45,361 bases of DNA from an uncultured Bacteroidota bacterium (GCA_903854725.1 CAINWZ010000023.1:1-45361); one strand, 5' to 3'. Shown: positions 16,287 through 25,150, counted from the stretch's first letter. Numbers and translations are program-made. Notes: a model not told the origin generated them from the sequence alone.

Positions 16287-17699
16287 TTATTTTTCTGCTC
16301 TTTTTACAACTTGAGCTACTAAATCTGCTTCTGTGGTTACTTTGCCACCTACATATACGGTACCACGCATTTCGCAAATACCTCTTCTGATAGGGCTTGT
16401 TAATTCCATTTTAAGTAACATCGTGTCGCCTGGTCTTACCATTTGTTTAAATTTACAATTGTCTATTTTTAAAAAATAGGTATCGTATTCGCCTTTTGGC
16501 ATTGCATTTATACAAAGTATTCCACCCGTTTGTGCCAAGGCTTCAATTTGCAATACACCTGGCATAACTGGATTGCCTGGAAAATGTCCAGGAAAAAACC
16601 ATTCATTGAAAGTTACATTTTTAACACCCACAATAACGGTATCTGTTAATTCAATGATTTTATCTACAAATAAAAATGGATGACGATGCGGTAATGTTTT
16701 TTCTATCTGCTCTAAACTAAATACAGGTGTTGCAGTAGGGTCGTAAACAGGAACATCTTTAACATGCTTATTTTTTTTGATGTACTGCTTTATTTTTTTA
16801 GCAAACTCTACATTGCTGCTATGCCCTGGTCTATTAGCAATAATGCGTGCTTTAATAGGATAGCCAATTAAAGCTAAGTCACCTACTACGTCTAATAATT
16901 TATGTCTTGCAGGTTCATTGGGGAATCTTAATTCTAAGTTATTTAAATAGCCTTCGCTTTTTACTTCAATCTTATCTCTTTTAAAAACTTTTGCTAAGCG
17001 ATTCATTTCTTGTTCGGAAACGGGTTTATCAACAACTACAATTGCATTATTAATATCACCCCCTTTTATTAAATCATTTTTTAATAAAGCTTCTAATTCA
17101 TGCAAGAAGCAAAATGTTCTACAAGGTGCAATTTCTGACTTAAACTCTTTAATGGTTTTTAAAGCAGCATGTTGTGTTCCTAAGACAGGGCTATTAAAAT
17201 CTATCAATGTAGTAATTTGATAATCTAGTGCTGGTAACGCAACCATTTCTACACGTTTTTCGTCATCGTAGTGAAAAATATTTTCATCAATGCTATACCA
17301 AGCTTTTGCTGCGTCTTGTTCAATAACACCTGCTTTTTCTATTAAGTCAATAAAGGGAGAAGAACTTCCATCAATAATTGGAATTTCGGGTCCGTTTACT
17401 TGTATTAAAACATTGTCTACTCCTAAACCTACTAAAGCAGCTAAAATATGTTCTACTGTACTTACTTTGGCATCGCCCACTTGTAAAGTGGTTCCACGGC
17501 TTGTATCAGTTACTAAGTCGCAGTCTGCTTTAATGATGGGCTGATTGGGTAGATCCGTTCTTTGAAATTGATACCCAAAACCTGGGTTGGCTGGATTCAA
17601 GGTCATTTCTACTAAAACTCCAGTATGTAATCCAGTACCACTAATACTAATACTTTTATTAATAGTATGTTGCTTGTCGGGATTAAAATGTTGATCCAT
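16287..17699 (-). CDS. lpxC/fabZ: Bifunctional LpxC deacetylase / FabZ dehydratase
   Basis: A 470-residue fusion characteristic of Bacteroidota. Residues 1 to about 305 are UDP-3-O-acyl-GlcNAc deacetylase (LpxC), the committed zinc-dependent step of lipid A synthesis, with HTGV at 25-28, the zinc-ligand region TVEHILAAL at 81-89 and the HKLLDVVGDLALIG segment near 255 with the second His and Asp. Residues from about 320 to 470 are 3-hydroxyacyl-ACP dehydratase (FabZ), with LPHRHPFLFVDKI and FPGHFPGNPVMPGVLQIEA carrying the catalytic His and Glu. The fusion links the use of hydroxyacyl chains in lipid A with their dehydration for fatty acid synthesis. It follows lpxD by 61 bases. Confidence 0.96.
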   Translation of the reverse strand: MDQHFNPDKQHTINKSISISGTGLHTGVLVEMTLNPANPGFGYQFQRTDLPNQPIIKADCDLVTDTSRGTTLQVGDAKVSTVEHILAALVGLGVDNVLIQVNGPEIPIIDGSSSPFIDLIEKAGVIEQDAAKAWYSIDENIFHYDDEKRVEMVALPALDYQITTLIDFNSPVLGTQHAALKTIKEFKSEIAPCRTFCFLHELEALLKNDLIKGGDINNAIVVVDKPVSEQEMNRLAKVFKRDKIEVKSEGYLNNLELRFPNEPARHKLLDVVGDLALIGYPIKARIIANRPGHSSNVEFAKKIKQYIKKNKHVKDVPVYDPTATPVFSLEQIEKTLPHRHPFLFVDKIIELTDTVIVGVKNVTFNEWFFPGHFPGNPVMPGVLQIEALAQTGGILCINAMPKGEYDTYFLKIDNCKFKQMVRPGDTMLLKMELTSPIRRGICEMRGTVYVGGKVTTEADLVAQVVKRAEK

Positions 17700-17760
17700 G
17701 CTTTTATATATTTATTGTATCAACTACTTAAAGTGGTGATATTCAGCAAAATTAGCTGAT

Positions 17761-18807
17761 TTAACCTTTTTGAGACAGATGTTGGACCATTATTTCCAAT
17801 TCTTTAACTCTTTTTTCAAGTTCTGGTAGGCTTTTTTGATGTACGAGCATCCTATAGGCAGCTGATTGCTCACCAGCTGGATAGCCTGAAAGGGTCATAT
17901 TGGCTTCTTTGAAGTTCTTAGTAATGACAGCTCTTGCTGCTATTTTAATACCATCGGCAATCGTTAAATGGCCCATTGTACCAGATTGCCCACCCATCAT
18001 AACCCCTTTGCCAAGTTTAGTACTACCACTAATTCCTGACTGTGCGGCTATAACAGTATTTTCCCCTACTTCTACATTATGCGCAATTTGAATTAAGTTA
18101 TCAAGCTTCACGCCTTTTTTAATGATAGTAGAACCAATGGTGGCTCTGTCAATAGTGGTATTGGATCCAATTTCAACATCATCTTCTATAATTACATTGC
18201 CTAGTTGTGGAATTTTTTGATAACTACCATCTGCTTTAGGAGCAAAGCCAAAACCATCGCTACCTACAATTGCGCCTGAGTGAATAATAATATTACTACC
18301 AAGTATACAATCGGCATAAACAATAACACCAGGATGAATGATTACATTATTCCCAATTTTTACATTTTCACCTATTACGGCACCCGAAAATATTTTTACA
18401 TTATTACCAATGATTGCATTTTCTCCAATATAGGCAAAGGCTGCAACAAAATGTTGTGATCCTAATGTAACAGTGCTTGCAATAAAGGATGGAGTTTGAA
18501 CACCTGTTAAATTTTCATTTTTCATTTCCTGATACTTTACCAACAAGGTAGCAAAAGCAGTATAGGCGTCAGGTACTCTAATAAGTGTGGCTGTACAATG
18601 TTTTTTCAATACCAAGCTTTCGTTTACTAAAACAATAGAAGCCTTGGTTTGATATAAATACTCTTCGTATTTAGGGTTGGCTAGAAAAGAAAGTTCTCCA
18701 TGAATAGCCAATTCTATTTTTCCAAATTGATTTACCACGGCAGTAGCATCTCCTTCTATTTTTCCTTGAACTAGTAAAGCAATCTGTTGTGCGGTAAATG
18801 AAAGCAT
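17761..18807 (-). CDS. lpxD: UDP-3-O-acylglucosamine N-acyltransferase LpxD
   Basis: A 348-residue trimeric left-handed beta-helix enzyme that adds the second hydroxyacyl chain in lipid A synthesis. The N-terminal uridine-binding domain (1-100) contains the conserved [21 protein letters not shown] region. Hexapeptide repeats run from about 110 to 315, with the catalytic-type histidine in [12 protein letters not shown] near 245 and [17 protein letters not shown] nearby. A C-terminal helix ([19 protein letters not shown]) closes the protein. It starts three bases after the HD gene, so the two are probably co-translated. Confidence 0.95.
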   Translation of the reverse strand: MLSFTAQQIALLVQGKIEGDATAVVNQFGKIELAIHGELSFLANPKYEEYLYQTKASIVLVNESLVLKKHCTATLIRVPDAYTAFATLLVKYQEMKNENLTGVQTPSFIASTVTLGSQHFVAAFAYIGENAIIGNNVKIFSGAVIGENVKIGNNVIIHPGVIVYADCILGSNIIIHSGAIVGSDGFGFAPKADGSYQKIPQLGNVIIEDDVEIGSNTTIDRATIGSTIIKKGVKLDNLIQIAHNVEVGENTVIAAQSGISGSTKLGKGVMMGGQSGTMGHLTIADGIKIAARAVITKNFKEANMTLSGYPAGEQSAAYRMLVHQKSLPELEKRVKELEIMVQHLSQKG

Positions 18808-18810
18808 GTA

Positions 18811-20061
18811 TTAATTATTTAATGAAGGGGGTAATGCTTTTAACAAGCAAATGTAAAATTTTTTAACCGGTGCTGAAAGACTTTCATTTATGATAGTGTC
18901 GGGAATTTGTGAAATACTGCTTATTTTACCCGATTTTAGCAATATTTTAATAGTTTCTGCATCATTTTTATATAAAGTATTGGAGGCCGTTCCTTTAAAA
19001 CACAAAAAAGAAAGGTCTTTATCATTTAAAGGAAAAGCTGCTTTTGTTTGCGCATAAGCTGTATCCCATTGTTCGGCAGTAATGGGATTAGATTGCATCG
19101 AACATTTATAACCATTTCTATTTAAGAGCCTTTGGCATAATAAAGATAAAACAGGATCGCTATGATGTTGCCATTGTTTGATCGCATATAAAATATCGGT
19201 ATCATCTAATTGGCAGTAAAAAGATAAATTAATCTCACTTAATTTTCCTGTAAACTCTCCTAAGAAATAGTTTAATACTTCGGAAGACTTAACAGCTTCG
19301 TCATTTTGTTGGTATAAGTATTGTGCACGCTCCACAATTTTTACCAACATATTTTCTGAAGCAACCACGGTCTTGTGTTGGTATACTTGCCAATACATTA
19401 AACGTCTTGATAGTAAAAACTTCTCTACACTATTGATACCTTTTTCTTCTACCACTAATTCATTGTTGTGTACCGTCAACATTTTTAAAATTCTTTCATA
19501 ACCCACCACACCTTCGCTAACACCCGTGAAAAAACTATCACGAGAAAGGTAATCTAAGCGGTCAACGTCTAGTTGACCACTAATTAATTGATGTAAAAAA
19601 GTTTTAGGATATTTGTTGGTAAAAATTTGAATAGCTAGCTCTAATTTACCTTTTAAATTTTCTTGAGGAGCTTCGTTTAATTTTTGCATGATTAACAAGG
19701 AAAGGTCTTCGTGACTTACTCCTTTTAATAATACGTTTTCTAGTGCATGTGAAAAAGGGCCATGTCCAATATCATGCAATAAGATAGCTGCTTTAGCGGC
19801 CTGCGCTTCCTCGTTGGTTATTTCAATTCCTTTATCTCTTAATTCAGCAATAGCATTACACATTAAATGGTAAGCGCCTAATGAATGGTGCATACGTGTA
19901 TGTACAGCACCAGGGTATACCAATTGCGCCAAAGCCATTTGCTGAATCCTTCTTAATCTTTGATAATAAGGATGTGCAATAAGGGCAAAAATTAAAGGGT
20001 CGTTGATGGTAATAAAACCATGAACAGGGTCATTAATAATTTTTCGATGTGTAAAAGCCAT
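18811..20061 (-). CDS. HD-domain phosphohydrolase, dNTPase-like
   Basis: A 416-residue HD-superfamily protein. The metal ligands are visible in order: His in HTRMHHSLGAYHLM near residue 60, the HD pair in LLHDIGHGPFSHALE near 94, and the distal Asp in DRLDYLSRDSFFTGV near 168. The N-terminal KIINDPVHGFITI motif is typical of the group related to dGTP triphosphohydrolases and SAMHD1. Substrate is unproven, with a deoxynucleotide most likely. It is the first gene of the lipid A operon and has its own TACCTTTG promoter box, so it may also carry the promoter for lpxD, lpxC/fabZ and lpxA. Confidence 0.88.
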   Translation of the reverse strand: MAFTHRKIINDPVHGFITINDPLIFALIAHPYYQRLRRIQQMALAQLVYPGAVHTRMHHSLGAYHLMCNAIAELRDKGIEITNEEAQAAKAAILLHDIGHGPFSHALENVLLKGVSHEDLSLLIMQKLNEAPQENLKGKLELAIQIFTNKYPKTFLHQLISGQLDVDRLDYLSRDSFFTGVSEGVVGYERILKMLTVHNNELVVEEKGINSVEKFLLSRRLMYWQVYQHKTVVASENMLVKIVERAQYLYQQNDEAVKSSEVLNYFLGEFTGKLSEINLSFYCQLDDTDILYAIKQWQHHSDPVLSLLCQRLLNRNGYKCSMQSNPITAEQWDTAYAQTKAAFPLNDKDLSFLCFKGTASNTLYKNDAETIKILLKSGKISSISQIPDTIINESLSAPVKKFYICLLKALPPSLNN

Positions 20062-20077
20062 AGTTAAATTGTGTTGA

Positions 20078-20085
20078 CAAAGGTA
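20078..20085 (-). promoter_or_regulatory. Promoter -7 box for the HD-lpx operon
   Basis: TACCTTTG on the minus strand ends 16 bases before the HD gene ATG. The divergent 93-residue gene has the same octamer on the plus strand. Confidence 0.6.
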
Positions 20086-20138
20086 CGAAATGTGAATAAC
20101 TCCTAGCGCTTATTTAAAACAGTAATTATACAAAAAAC

Positions 20139-20146
20139 TACCTTTG
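20139..20146 (+). promoter_or_regulatory. Promoter -7 box for the 93-residue gene
   Basis: TACCTTTG on the plus strand, 36 bases before the ATG, predicting a leader of about 30 bases. No clear -33 TTTG is seen. Confidence 0.55.
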
Positions 20147-20182
20147 TAAGGCTACCTACTACCCTATAAATCAATACATACC

Positions 20183-20464
20183 ATGAAATTGACTCAAACG
20201 ACATTAGACAAATTAGAAGACATTTTAGGCGAATCAGAATTTGTGGTGCGATATGAGCGTGGCAACTTTCAAAGTGGTTGGTGCTTGCTAGAGGCTAAGA
20301 GAATTGTGGTACTTAATAAGTTTTTGAATTTAGAAGCAAGAATTAATACTTTATTGGAGTTAATTCCCATTTTAGATATCCAATTTGATAAGTTAACGCA
20401 CGAGTCTCAAAAGCTGTATGCCGAAGTTAAAAAGCTTTCCTTAACAGAAGCAACGCCAGCATAA
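20183..20464 (+). CDS. Conserved hypothetical protein (93 aa)
   Basis: A small soluble alpha/beta protein that I do not assign to a named family. Residues 1-50 mix charged strands and helix (EFVVRYERGNFQSGWCLLEAKRI), and residues 47-88 are a long amphipathic helix with leucine/isoleucine spacing (LNLEARINTLLELIPIL) that may dimerise. It has no signal peptide or membrane segment. Its stop lies 25 bases before the MBL-fold gene, so the two are likely one transcript from the TACCTTTG promoter. The AGGAGG after its stop is too far from the next start (19 bases) to be a normal ribosome site. Confidence 0.75.
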   Translation: MKLTQTTLDKLEDILGESEFVVRYERGNFQSGWCLLEAKRIVVLNKFLNLEARINTLLELIPILDIQFDKLTHESQKLYAEVKKLSLTEATPA

Positions 20465-20489
20465 AGGAGGTCGTACTAAATTATTTACC

Positions 20490-21254
20490 TTGTTTGATAT
20501 TACTATTTTAGGATCAGGAACCAGTTCGGGTGTCCCTTTTATTGGATGCAATTGCGAAGTATGTACATCCATCAATCCCAAAGACAAAAGATTAAGAACG
20601 AGTATTAAAATTGTGTCACTCACTACAACGGTGGTCATTGATACGACGCCCGATTTTAGGTATCAAATGTTGCGAACCAATACGACCCATATTGATGCGG
20701 TGGTATTTACACATCCTCATAGAGATCATTATGCAGGCTTGGATGATATTAGACCCTTTAATTATTTTTCGAAAAAATCGATGCATATCTATGCCAATGA
20801 CATCACGCAGGTAGCCATCAAAAGAGATTTTTATTATGCATTTGAAAAAGATAAAGATGCAGGTTTGCCAGAAATGATTTTACATACTATAGAAAAAGAA
20901 TCCTTTACCATTGGAGACATCCCATTTATACCCATTCACGTCATGCATAGAGATATGCCTGTACTAGGGTTTAGAATTGGCGACTTCACTTATATCACAG
21001 ATGCAAATTTTATACCTGAGCAAGAAATGGAAAAAATAAAAGGCTCAAAGGTGTTAATTTTAAATGCTTTAAGAAAAGAAAAACATCCCACTCATTATAA
21101 TCTAGAGCAAGCCTTGGAAGTAGTTGGAAAATTAAATATTCCCTCTGTTTATTTCACCCATTTTAGCCATCAAATAGGCTTGCATGACCAAATGGAAGCT
21201 AGTTTGCCAGCTGGTATTAAGCTTGCTTACGATGGCATGCAAATTTCTATCTAG
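20490..21254 (+). CDS. MBL-fold hydrolase, PhnP-like
   Basis: A 254-residue metallo-beta-lactamase-fold protein of the PhnP/lactamase_B_2 type. The N-terminus FDITILGSGTSSGVPFIGC is the family signature and fixes the start, which is a TTG codon. Zinc ligands are in FTHPHRDHYAGLDDIRPF near residue 74, a histidine in IHVMHRDMP, an aspartate in YITDANFI, and a last histidine in YFTHFSHQIG. GCNCEVC near residue 20 adds three cysteines, as in other members with a structural zinc site. Relatives act as cyclic phosphodiesterases, and the substrate here is unknown. Confidence 0.9.
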   Translation: MFDITILGSGTSSGVPFIGCNCEVCTSINPKDKRLRTSIKIVSLTTTVVIDTTPDFRYQMLRTNTTHIDAVVFTHPHRDHYAGLDDIRPFNYFSKKSMHIYANDITQVAIKRDFYYAFEKDKDAGLPEMILHTIEKESFTIGDIPFIPIHVMHRDMPVLGFRIGDFTYITDANFIPEQEMEKIKGSKVLILNALRKEKHPTHYNLEQALEVVGKLNIPSVYFTHFSHQIGLHDQMEASLPAGIKLAYDGMQISI

Positions 21255-21278
21255 TATTTCTCAGTAAATATATTTTGT

Positions 21279-21302
21279 AAAGGCAAATGCTCGCCTTTTT
21301 TA
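21279..21302 (+). terminator. Intrinsic terminator after the PhnP-like gene
   Basis: AAAGGC and GCCTTT pair round an 8-base loop and are followed by T residues, 24 bases after the MBL gene stop. The stem is short, so efficiency is uncertain. Confidence 0.65.
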
Positions 21303-21364
21303 GTTTACCGTATAAATACGCTGTTTTTGAATATAGATAAAGGGTATCTAGTGCTAAATTTTGT

Positions 21365-22279
21365 ATGCAAAACAGTTGGAAAGCTTATTTTATATTCTCT
21401 AAAAAAGAACAAAGAGGAATAATGGTCCTGGGCCTACTATTACTTGGAAGTGTTCTAGTGGGCATTGTGCTTCCGCATAAAAACAGCGTAGAGGATAATT
21501 ATTCCAGGTATGGAAATAAAAATGGAGATAGGAATAGGTATGTAGATAATAATGGGAATATAAAAAATAATGAAGATGTTTCAGAAACTAATAGGAGCGA
21601 GCCTTTATTTTATTTTGATCCCAATACGATTGATAGTAGTAGTGCTTTGCGCTTGGGCATCCCTCCCAGACAAATTGCTACATTGCTTCGCTATAGGAAT
21701 AGGGGAGGACGATTTTATCAAAAAGAGGACATTGGAAAACTATATGGATTGCGACCCGCATTGATTGAAAAACTAATTCCATTTGTAAGCATAAAAAACA
21801 AAGTGTCTGAATATAATTTTAAAGGGTATAAAAGAGTTGGTGACAATTGGGATGAGAATACGGGTAAAGAAGGCAATTGGACAATAGATATTAATACTGC
21901 TGATGAAAGAGAATGGCAGCTCAAAACAAAAGTTTCTCCTAAAGTAATACAGCATATTTTAAAGTATAGAAATTATCTTGGAGGGTTTGCTCAAACGCAT
22001 CAAATTAGTAAAGTATACGGAATGACTGTTTTAGATTACTCCTTGCTTCGGACTCATTTAAGAGTAAGCAATAAAATAAAATTACTACCTAATGCAAATA
22101 CTATTTCTTTTAATGAATGGAAGCGATTGGATATTTTTCAAGACCAAGAAATTATGCAAATAATGCAAATGAGAAAACAAAATGGAGGCCGTATTGGATG
22201 GCGAGCATTAGTTATTCGGTTTGATTTAACACCTGCACAGGCGGAAATTTTAAAAACCGCCTTAATGATAACCGATTGA
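21365..22279 (+). CDS. Membrane-anchored helix-hairpin-helix protein (ComEA-like repeats)
   Basis: A 304-residue protein with a short N-terminal amphipathic stretch (SWKAYFIFSKKEQRG), one membrane segment at about residues 19-36 (IMVLGLLLLGSVLVGIVLP), and an Asn/Asp-rich linker. It then has three helix-hairpin-helix units: near 84 (DSSSALRLGIPPRQIATLL), near 178 (INTADEREWQLKTKVSP) and near 252 (EWKRLDIFQDQEIMQIMQM). The repeats end in a RYRN/RGGRFYQ-type turn as in ComEA. Such proteins bind DNA non-specifically, and ComEA captures DNA during uptake. Tethering with three repeats suggests DNA binding on the outer face of the inner membrane, though topology is inferred. A competence role is not shown. 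Confidence 0.85.
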   Translation: MQNSWKAYFIFSKKEQRGIMVLGLLLLGSVLVGIVLPHKNSVEDNYSRYGNKNGDRNRYVDNNGNIKNNEDVSETNRSEPLFYFDPNTIDSSSALRLGIPPRQIATLLRYRNRGGRFYQKEDIGKLYGLRPALIEKLIPFVSIKNKVSEYNFKGYKRVGDNWDENTGKEGNWTIDINTADEREWQLKTKVSPKVIQHILKYRNYLGGFAQTHQISKVYGMTVLDYSLLRTHLRVSNKIKLLPNANTISFNEWKRLDIFQDQEIMQIMQMRKQNGGRIGWRALVIRFDLTPAQAEILKTALMITD

Positions 22280-22286
22280 TAATTTT

Positions 22287-22436
22287 TTACTTTGCTGCTT
22301 TGAAAATCTGATTAACAGCACCACCTAACATAGGAAATTTTTCTTTTACAAAAGCTGCAATAGTTTCAATAGATTGTTTTGCTTGCTCTGGTGTAACATT
22401 GGCTTCTTTCACTAAGCGATCAATAAGTTCTTGCAT
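22287..22436 (-). CDS. Small hypothetical protein (49 aa) downstream of clpX
   Basis: An ATG at 22434-22436 opens 49 codons to a TAA at 22287-22289. The product begins MQELIDRLVKEANVTPEQAKQ and continues with IETIAAFVKEKFPMLGG, ending in NQIFKAAK. It is predicted to be two amphipathic helices joined at VTPEQAKQ, with a hydrophobic FPMLGGAV turn. The pattern is reminiscent of DUF2780-type or DUF2267-type small helical proteins, but I would not assign it. Codon use and the tail-to-tail spacing of seven bases from the convergent HhH gene support a real gene. It lies 51 bases after the clpX stop and may be in the tig-clp operon. Confidence 0.75.
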   Translation of the reverse strand: MQELIDRLVKEANVTPEQAKQSIETIAAFVKEKFPMLGGAVNQIFKAAK

Positions 22437-22487
22437 GGTAATTATTTTAAGAGTTAGTTATTAAAATTAATTCAATTAGATCAATAA

Positions 22488-23723
22488 TTAGGCAACTTTT
22501 AAAGCGCTTAATTTGCTTTTATTAAACATTTTTTTTGCGTACTCGATTGTAACAGTAAACTCTGTGGCATTGGTGCCCGGCATTTCAAACATGGCTTGTG
22601 TGAATAAGCTTTCGCATATACTTCTTAAGCCACGTGCGCCAAGTTTATATTCCATTGCTTTTTCGACAATAAAATCATACACTTCAGTTTCAACAGTAAG
22701 CTTTATTTTCTCAATTGCAAAAAGTTGCGTGTATTGTTTCATTAAGGCATTCTTAGGTTCCGTTAAAATGCTTCTAAGTGTAGCGGCATCTAAAGGTTCT
22801 AAGTGCGTTATAATGGGCAATCTGCCTAATAGCTCAGGAATTAATCCAAATGTTTTAATATCCTGTGCGTTTACAAAACGTAACAAGTTTTTTCTTTGTA
22901 ATTCTTGTTCTTCTTTATTCACACTAAATCCAATCGCGTTGGTGTTAATACGTCTAGCGATAATTTTATCAATACCATCAAAAGCGCCACCGCAAATAAA
23001 TAAAATATTTTTGGTGTCTACCTTTATCATTTTTTGTTCTGGATGCTTACGACCACCTTGAGGGGGTACTAATACATCTGTCCCTTCCAACATTTTTAAT
23101 AATCCTTGTTGAACTCCTTCGCCACTTACGTCGCGGGTAATAGAAGCGTTATCGCCCTTGCGTGCAATTTTATCAATTTCATCTATATATACAATGCCTC
23201 TTTCTGCTGCTTCAACATCGTAATCGCAGTTTTGTAAAAGGCGCGTAAGCATGCTTTCCACATCTTCACCTACATAGCCAGCTTCTGTAAAAACGGTTGC
23301 ATCTACTATGGCAAATGGAACATTTAAAAGCTTCGCAATGGTTTTAGCAAGTAAAGTTTTACCAGTACCTGTTTCACCAATCATTATTACATTGCTTTTT
23401 TCTATTTCTACTTCATTTTTAGTGGTCGTAGGAAGATTAATACGCTTAAAATGATTGTATACTGCAACACATAAAATTTTCTTGGCATCATCTTGCCCAA
23501 TAATGTATTGGTCCATAAAAGCTTTGATAGCCATTGGCTTTTGCACTTTTAGGGTACCTGCTTTGCCTTCTGCCTTTTTTTGATGAAACTCTTTTGCAAT
23601 AATTTCATGCGCATGCTCAATACAGTTTTCACAAATATGTCCGTCTTGACCAGCGATAAGTATTTTTACTTCGTCACGGTTGCGACCACAAAATGAACAG
23701 TGTATTACAGGTGTTTTTGCCAT
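22488..23723 (-). CDS. clpX: ATP-dependent Clp protease ATP-binding subunit ClpX
   Basis: A 411-residue AAA+ unfoldase that recognises and feeds substrates into ClpP. The N-terminal zinc-binding domain has Cys9, Cys12, Cys31 and Cys34 in CSFCGRN and ICENC. Walker A is GETGTGKT at 116-123, Walker B is [12 protein letters not shown] near 175, the pore loop GYVGEDVES near 150, and the sensor region [13 protein letters not shown] near 315. Length is typical. The start is nine bases after the clpP1 stop, consistent with one operon. Confidence 0.97.
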   Translation of the reverse strand: MAKTPVIHCSFCGRNRDEVKILIAGQDGHICENCIEHAHEIIAKEFHQKKAEGKAGTLKVQKPMAIKAFMDQYIIGQDDAKKILCVAVYNHFKRINLPTTTKNEVEIEKSNVIMIGETGTGKTLLAKTIAKLLNVPFAIVDATVFTEAGYVGEDVESMLTRLLQNCDYDVEAAERGIVYIDEIDKIARKGDNASITRDVSGEGVQQGLLKMLEGTDVLVPPQGGRKHPEQKMIKVDTKNILFICGGAFDGIDKIIARRINTNAIGFSVNKEEQELQRKNLLRFVNAQDIKTFGLIPELLGRLPIITHLEPLDAATLRSILTEPKNALMKQYTQLFAIEKIKLTVETEVYDFIVEKAMEYKLGARGLRSICESLFTQAMFEMPGTNATEFTVTIEYAKKMFNKSKLSALKVA

Positions 23724-23732
23724 TTTTATGTA

Positions 23733-24356
23733 TTAGAGTTGTTTTGCAATTTTGTCAACAATGCCATACGCCACTGCTTCTTTTGCATCCATCCAATAAT
23801 CTCTATCAAAGTCGCTCATTATTTGAGCTACAGTTTTATTACAATTGTCTGCTAAAATTTTAGCGCCCAATTCTTTTGTTTTGCGAATTTGCTCCGCATG
23901 AATTTCAATATCGGCGCTATTGGCTTGAAAATAACCACCAATACTTGGTTGGTGTATCATTACTTCACCATGAGGAAAAATAGTACGCTTGCCTTTTTCG
24001 CCAGCACTTAATAAAATAGAACCCATACTAGCAGCCAATCCCATACAAATAGTATGCACAGGGCTTTTAATTAACTTAATGGTATCATACATGACCATAC
24101 CACTTGTTACTACGCCCCCTGGGCTATTGATATAAAATTTAATCTCAGTGCCTGGCTTGTCCGCATCTAATAATATAAGTTTATTGACGATATCTTTTGC
24201 AGATTTATCGTCCACTGGACCCCATAAATAAATAGCTCTTTTTTCAAAAAAAAGATGCTCCATTTTTTTATTTAAAAAACTAGGTGCTGCTTCTTCTTTT
24301 TTATCTTCTTTAGGTTCTTCTTCCTCCTCCATTAAATATCTATTGTTAACTATCAT
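23733..24356 (-). CDS. clpP: ClpP protease subunit (second paralog)
   Basis: A 207-residue serine peptidase of the S14 family. The triad is intact: Ser110 in GLAASMGS, His135 in MIHQPS and Asp186 in FDRDYWM. It differs from the neighbouring ClpP by an acidic N-terminal extension of about 30 residues (MEEEEEPKEDKKEEAA) and by a changed handle region, YFQANSADIEIHAEQI, where ClpPs usually have a Gly-rich GQATDI block. The start could be the Met at residue 9 (24332), which would shorten only the extension. Tandem paralogs suggest a mixed ClpP1P2 tetradecamer. Confidence 0.93.
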   Translation of the reverse strand: MIVNNRYLMEEEEEPKEDKKEEAAPSFLNKKMEHLFFEKRAIYLWGPVDDKSAKDIVNKLILLDADKPGTEIKFYINSPGGVVTSGMVMYDTIKLIKSPVHTICMGLAASMGSILLSAGEKGKRTIFPHGEVMIHQPSIGGYFQANSADIEIHAEQIRKTKELGAKILADNCNKTVAQIMSDFDRDYWMDAKEAVAYGIVDKIAKQL

Positions 24357-24378
24357 AAAATGTATTTGAACAGTAATG

Positions 24379-25065
24379 TTATTTTTTTAATTTACGTGGG
24401 TTGGTTAAAAGTACTTCATCTACCAATCCATATTCTTTACCCTCTGCCGCTGTCATCCAAAAATCACGATCGCAATCTTTAGCAACTGTTTCGACATCTT
24501 TGTGAGTATGATGTGCAATCACTTCGTATAACTCTCCCTTTAATTTTTTTATTTCTCTTGCAGTAATTTCTATATCAGAAGCTTGTCCACCAATCGCACC
24601 ACTTGGTTGGTGTAACATGATTCTACTATGCTTTAAAGCAGTTCTTTTTCCTTCCACCCCTGCACACAATAAAATGGCACCCATACTTGCTGCCATTCCG
24701 GTGCAAATTGTAGCAACGTCTGGACTAATGAATTGCATGGTATCATAAATACCTAAGCCTGCATAAACACTTCCGCCTGGGCTATTGATATACATTTGAA
24801 TATCTTTCGTACGATCGGTACTTTCTAAAAAAAGTAATTGAGCGGTTACAATATTGGCAACATAATCGTTGATGCCTTCTCCTAAAAATATAATACGATC
24901 CATCATCAATCTACTAAACACATCCATGCTGGCTACATTCATGGGACGCTCCTCAATAATGTAGGGAGTAAGGTTAGTCACACTTTTTTTATATTGGTGC
25001 AAACTATTGCTACTAATTCCTTTATGCTTGATGGCATACTGCTCAAATTCTTGTCCTAAATTCAT
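24379..25065 (-). CDS. clpP: ClpP protease subunit (canonical paralog)
   Basis: A 228-residue S14 serine peptidase with Ser127 in GMAASMGA, His152 in MLHQPS and Asp201 in DCDRDFWM. The GGQASDIEI handle motif is the standard form. I chose the ATG at 25063-25065 because the protein then begins MNLGQEFEQYAIKHKG as in relatives. The frame runs 14 codons further upstream without similarity. A near-consensus promoter box TACCTTTA lies at 25085-25092 on the minus strand, so clpP may be expressed from its own promoter as well as from tig. Confidence 0.94.
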   Translation of the reverse strand: MNLGQEFEQYAIKHKGISSNSLHQYKKSVTNLTPYIIEERPMNVASMDVFSRLMMDRIIFLGEGINDYVANIVTAQLLFLESTDRTKDIQMYINSPGGSVYAGLGIYDTMQFISPDVATICTGMAASMGAILLCAGVEGKRTALKHSRIMLHQPSGAIGGQASDIEITAREIKKLKGELYEVIAHHTHKDVETVAKDCDRDFWMTAAEGKEYGLVDEVLLTNPRKLKK

Positions 25066-25084
25066 AATTTCTTTTTTCAGTAAG

Positions 25085-25092
25085 TAAAGGTA
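25085..25092 (-). promoter_or_regulatory. Near-consensus -7 box before clpP
   Basis: TACCTTTA on the minus strand, one base off TAnnTTTG, 19 bases before the chosen clpP ATG. The same variant occurs before copA. Confidence 0.35.
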
Positions 25093-25150
25093 AATCCTTG
25101 TAATCAAAGGAACTACAAAAAGGATGCCAAAGTTTGGATTATTGAGGCAC

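Noticed and set aside
16270..16377. 36-codon N-terminal extension of LpxA
   Set aside because: It overlaps lpxC/fabZ in another frame and is rich in Arg and Ser with no LpxA similarity. The ATG at 16269 fits the family.
20465..20470. AGGAGG as the ribosome binding site of the PhnP-like gene
   Set aside because: It lies 19 bases before the TTG start, too far for a Shine-Dalgarno role, and other genes here lack such sites.
21354..21363. TAAATTTTG just before the HhH gene as a promoter
   Set aside because: The spacing is TAnnnTTTG and only one base separates it from the ATG, too close for a working -7 box.
22513..23061. 182-codon plus-strand frame within clpX
   Set aside because: It is an antisense shadow. 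clpX is complete with all motifs, and the frame shows no domain or promoter.
25066..25107. 14-codon extension of the canonical ClpP
   Set aside because: The extension overlaps the promoter-box region and is not conserved. The ATG at 25065 gives a standard N-terminus.
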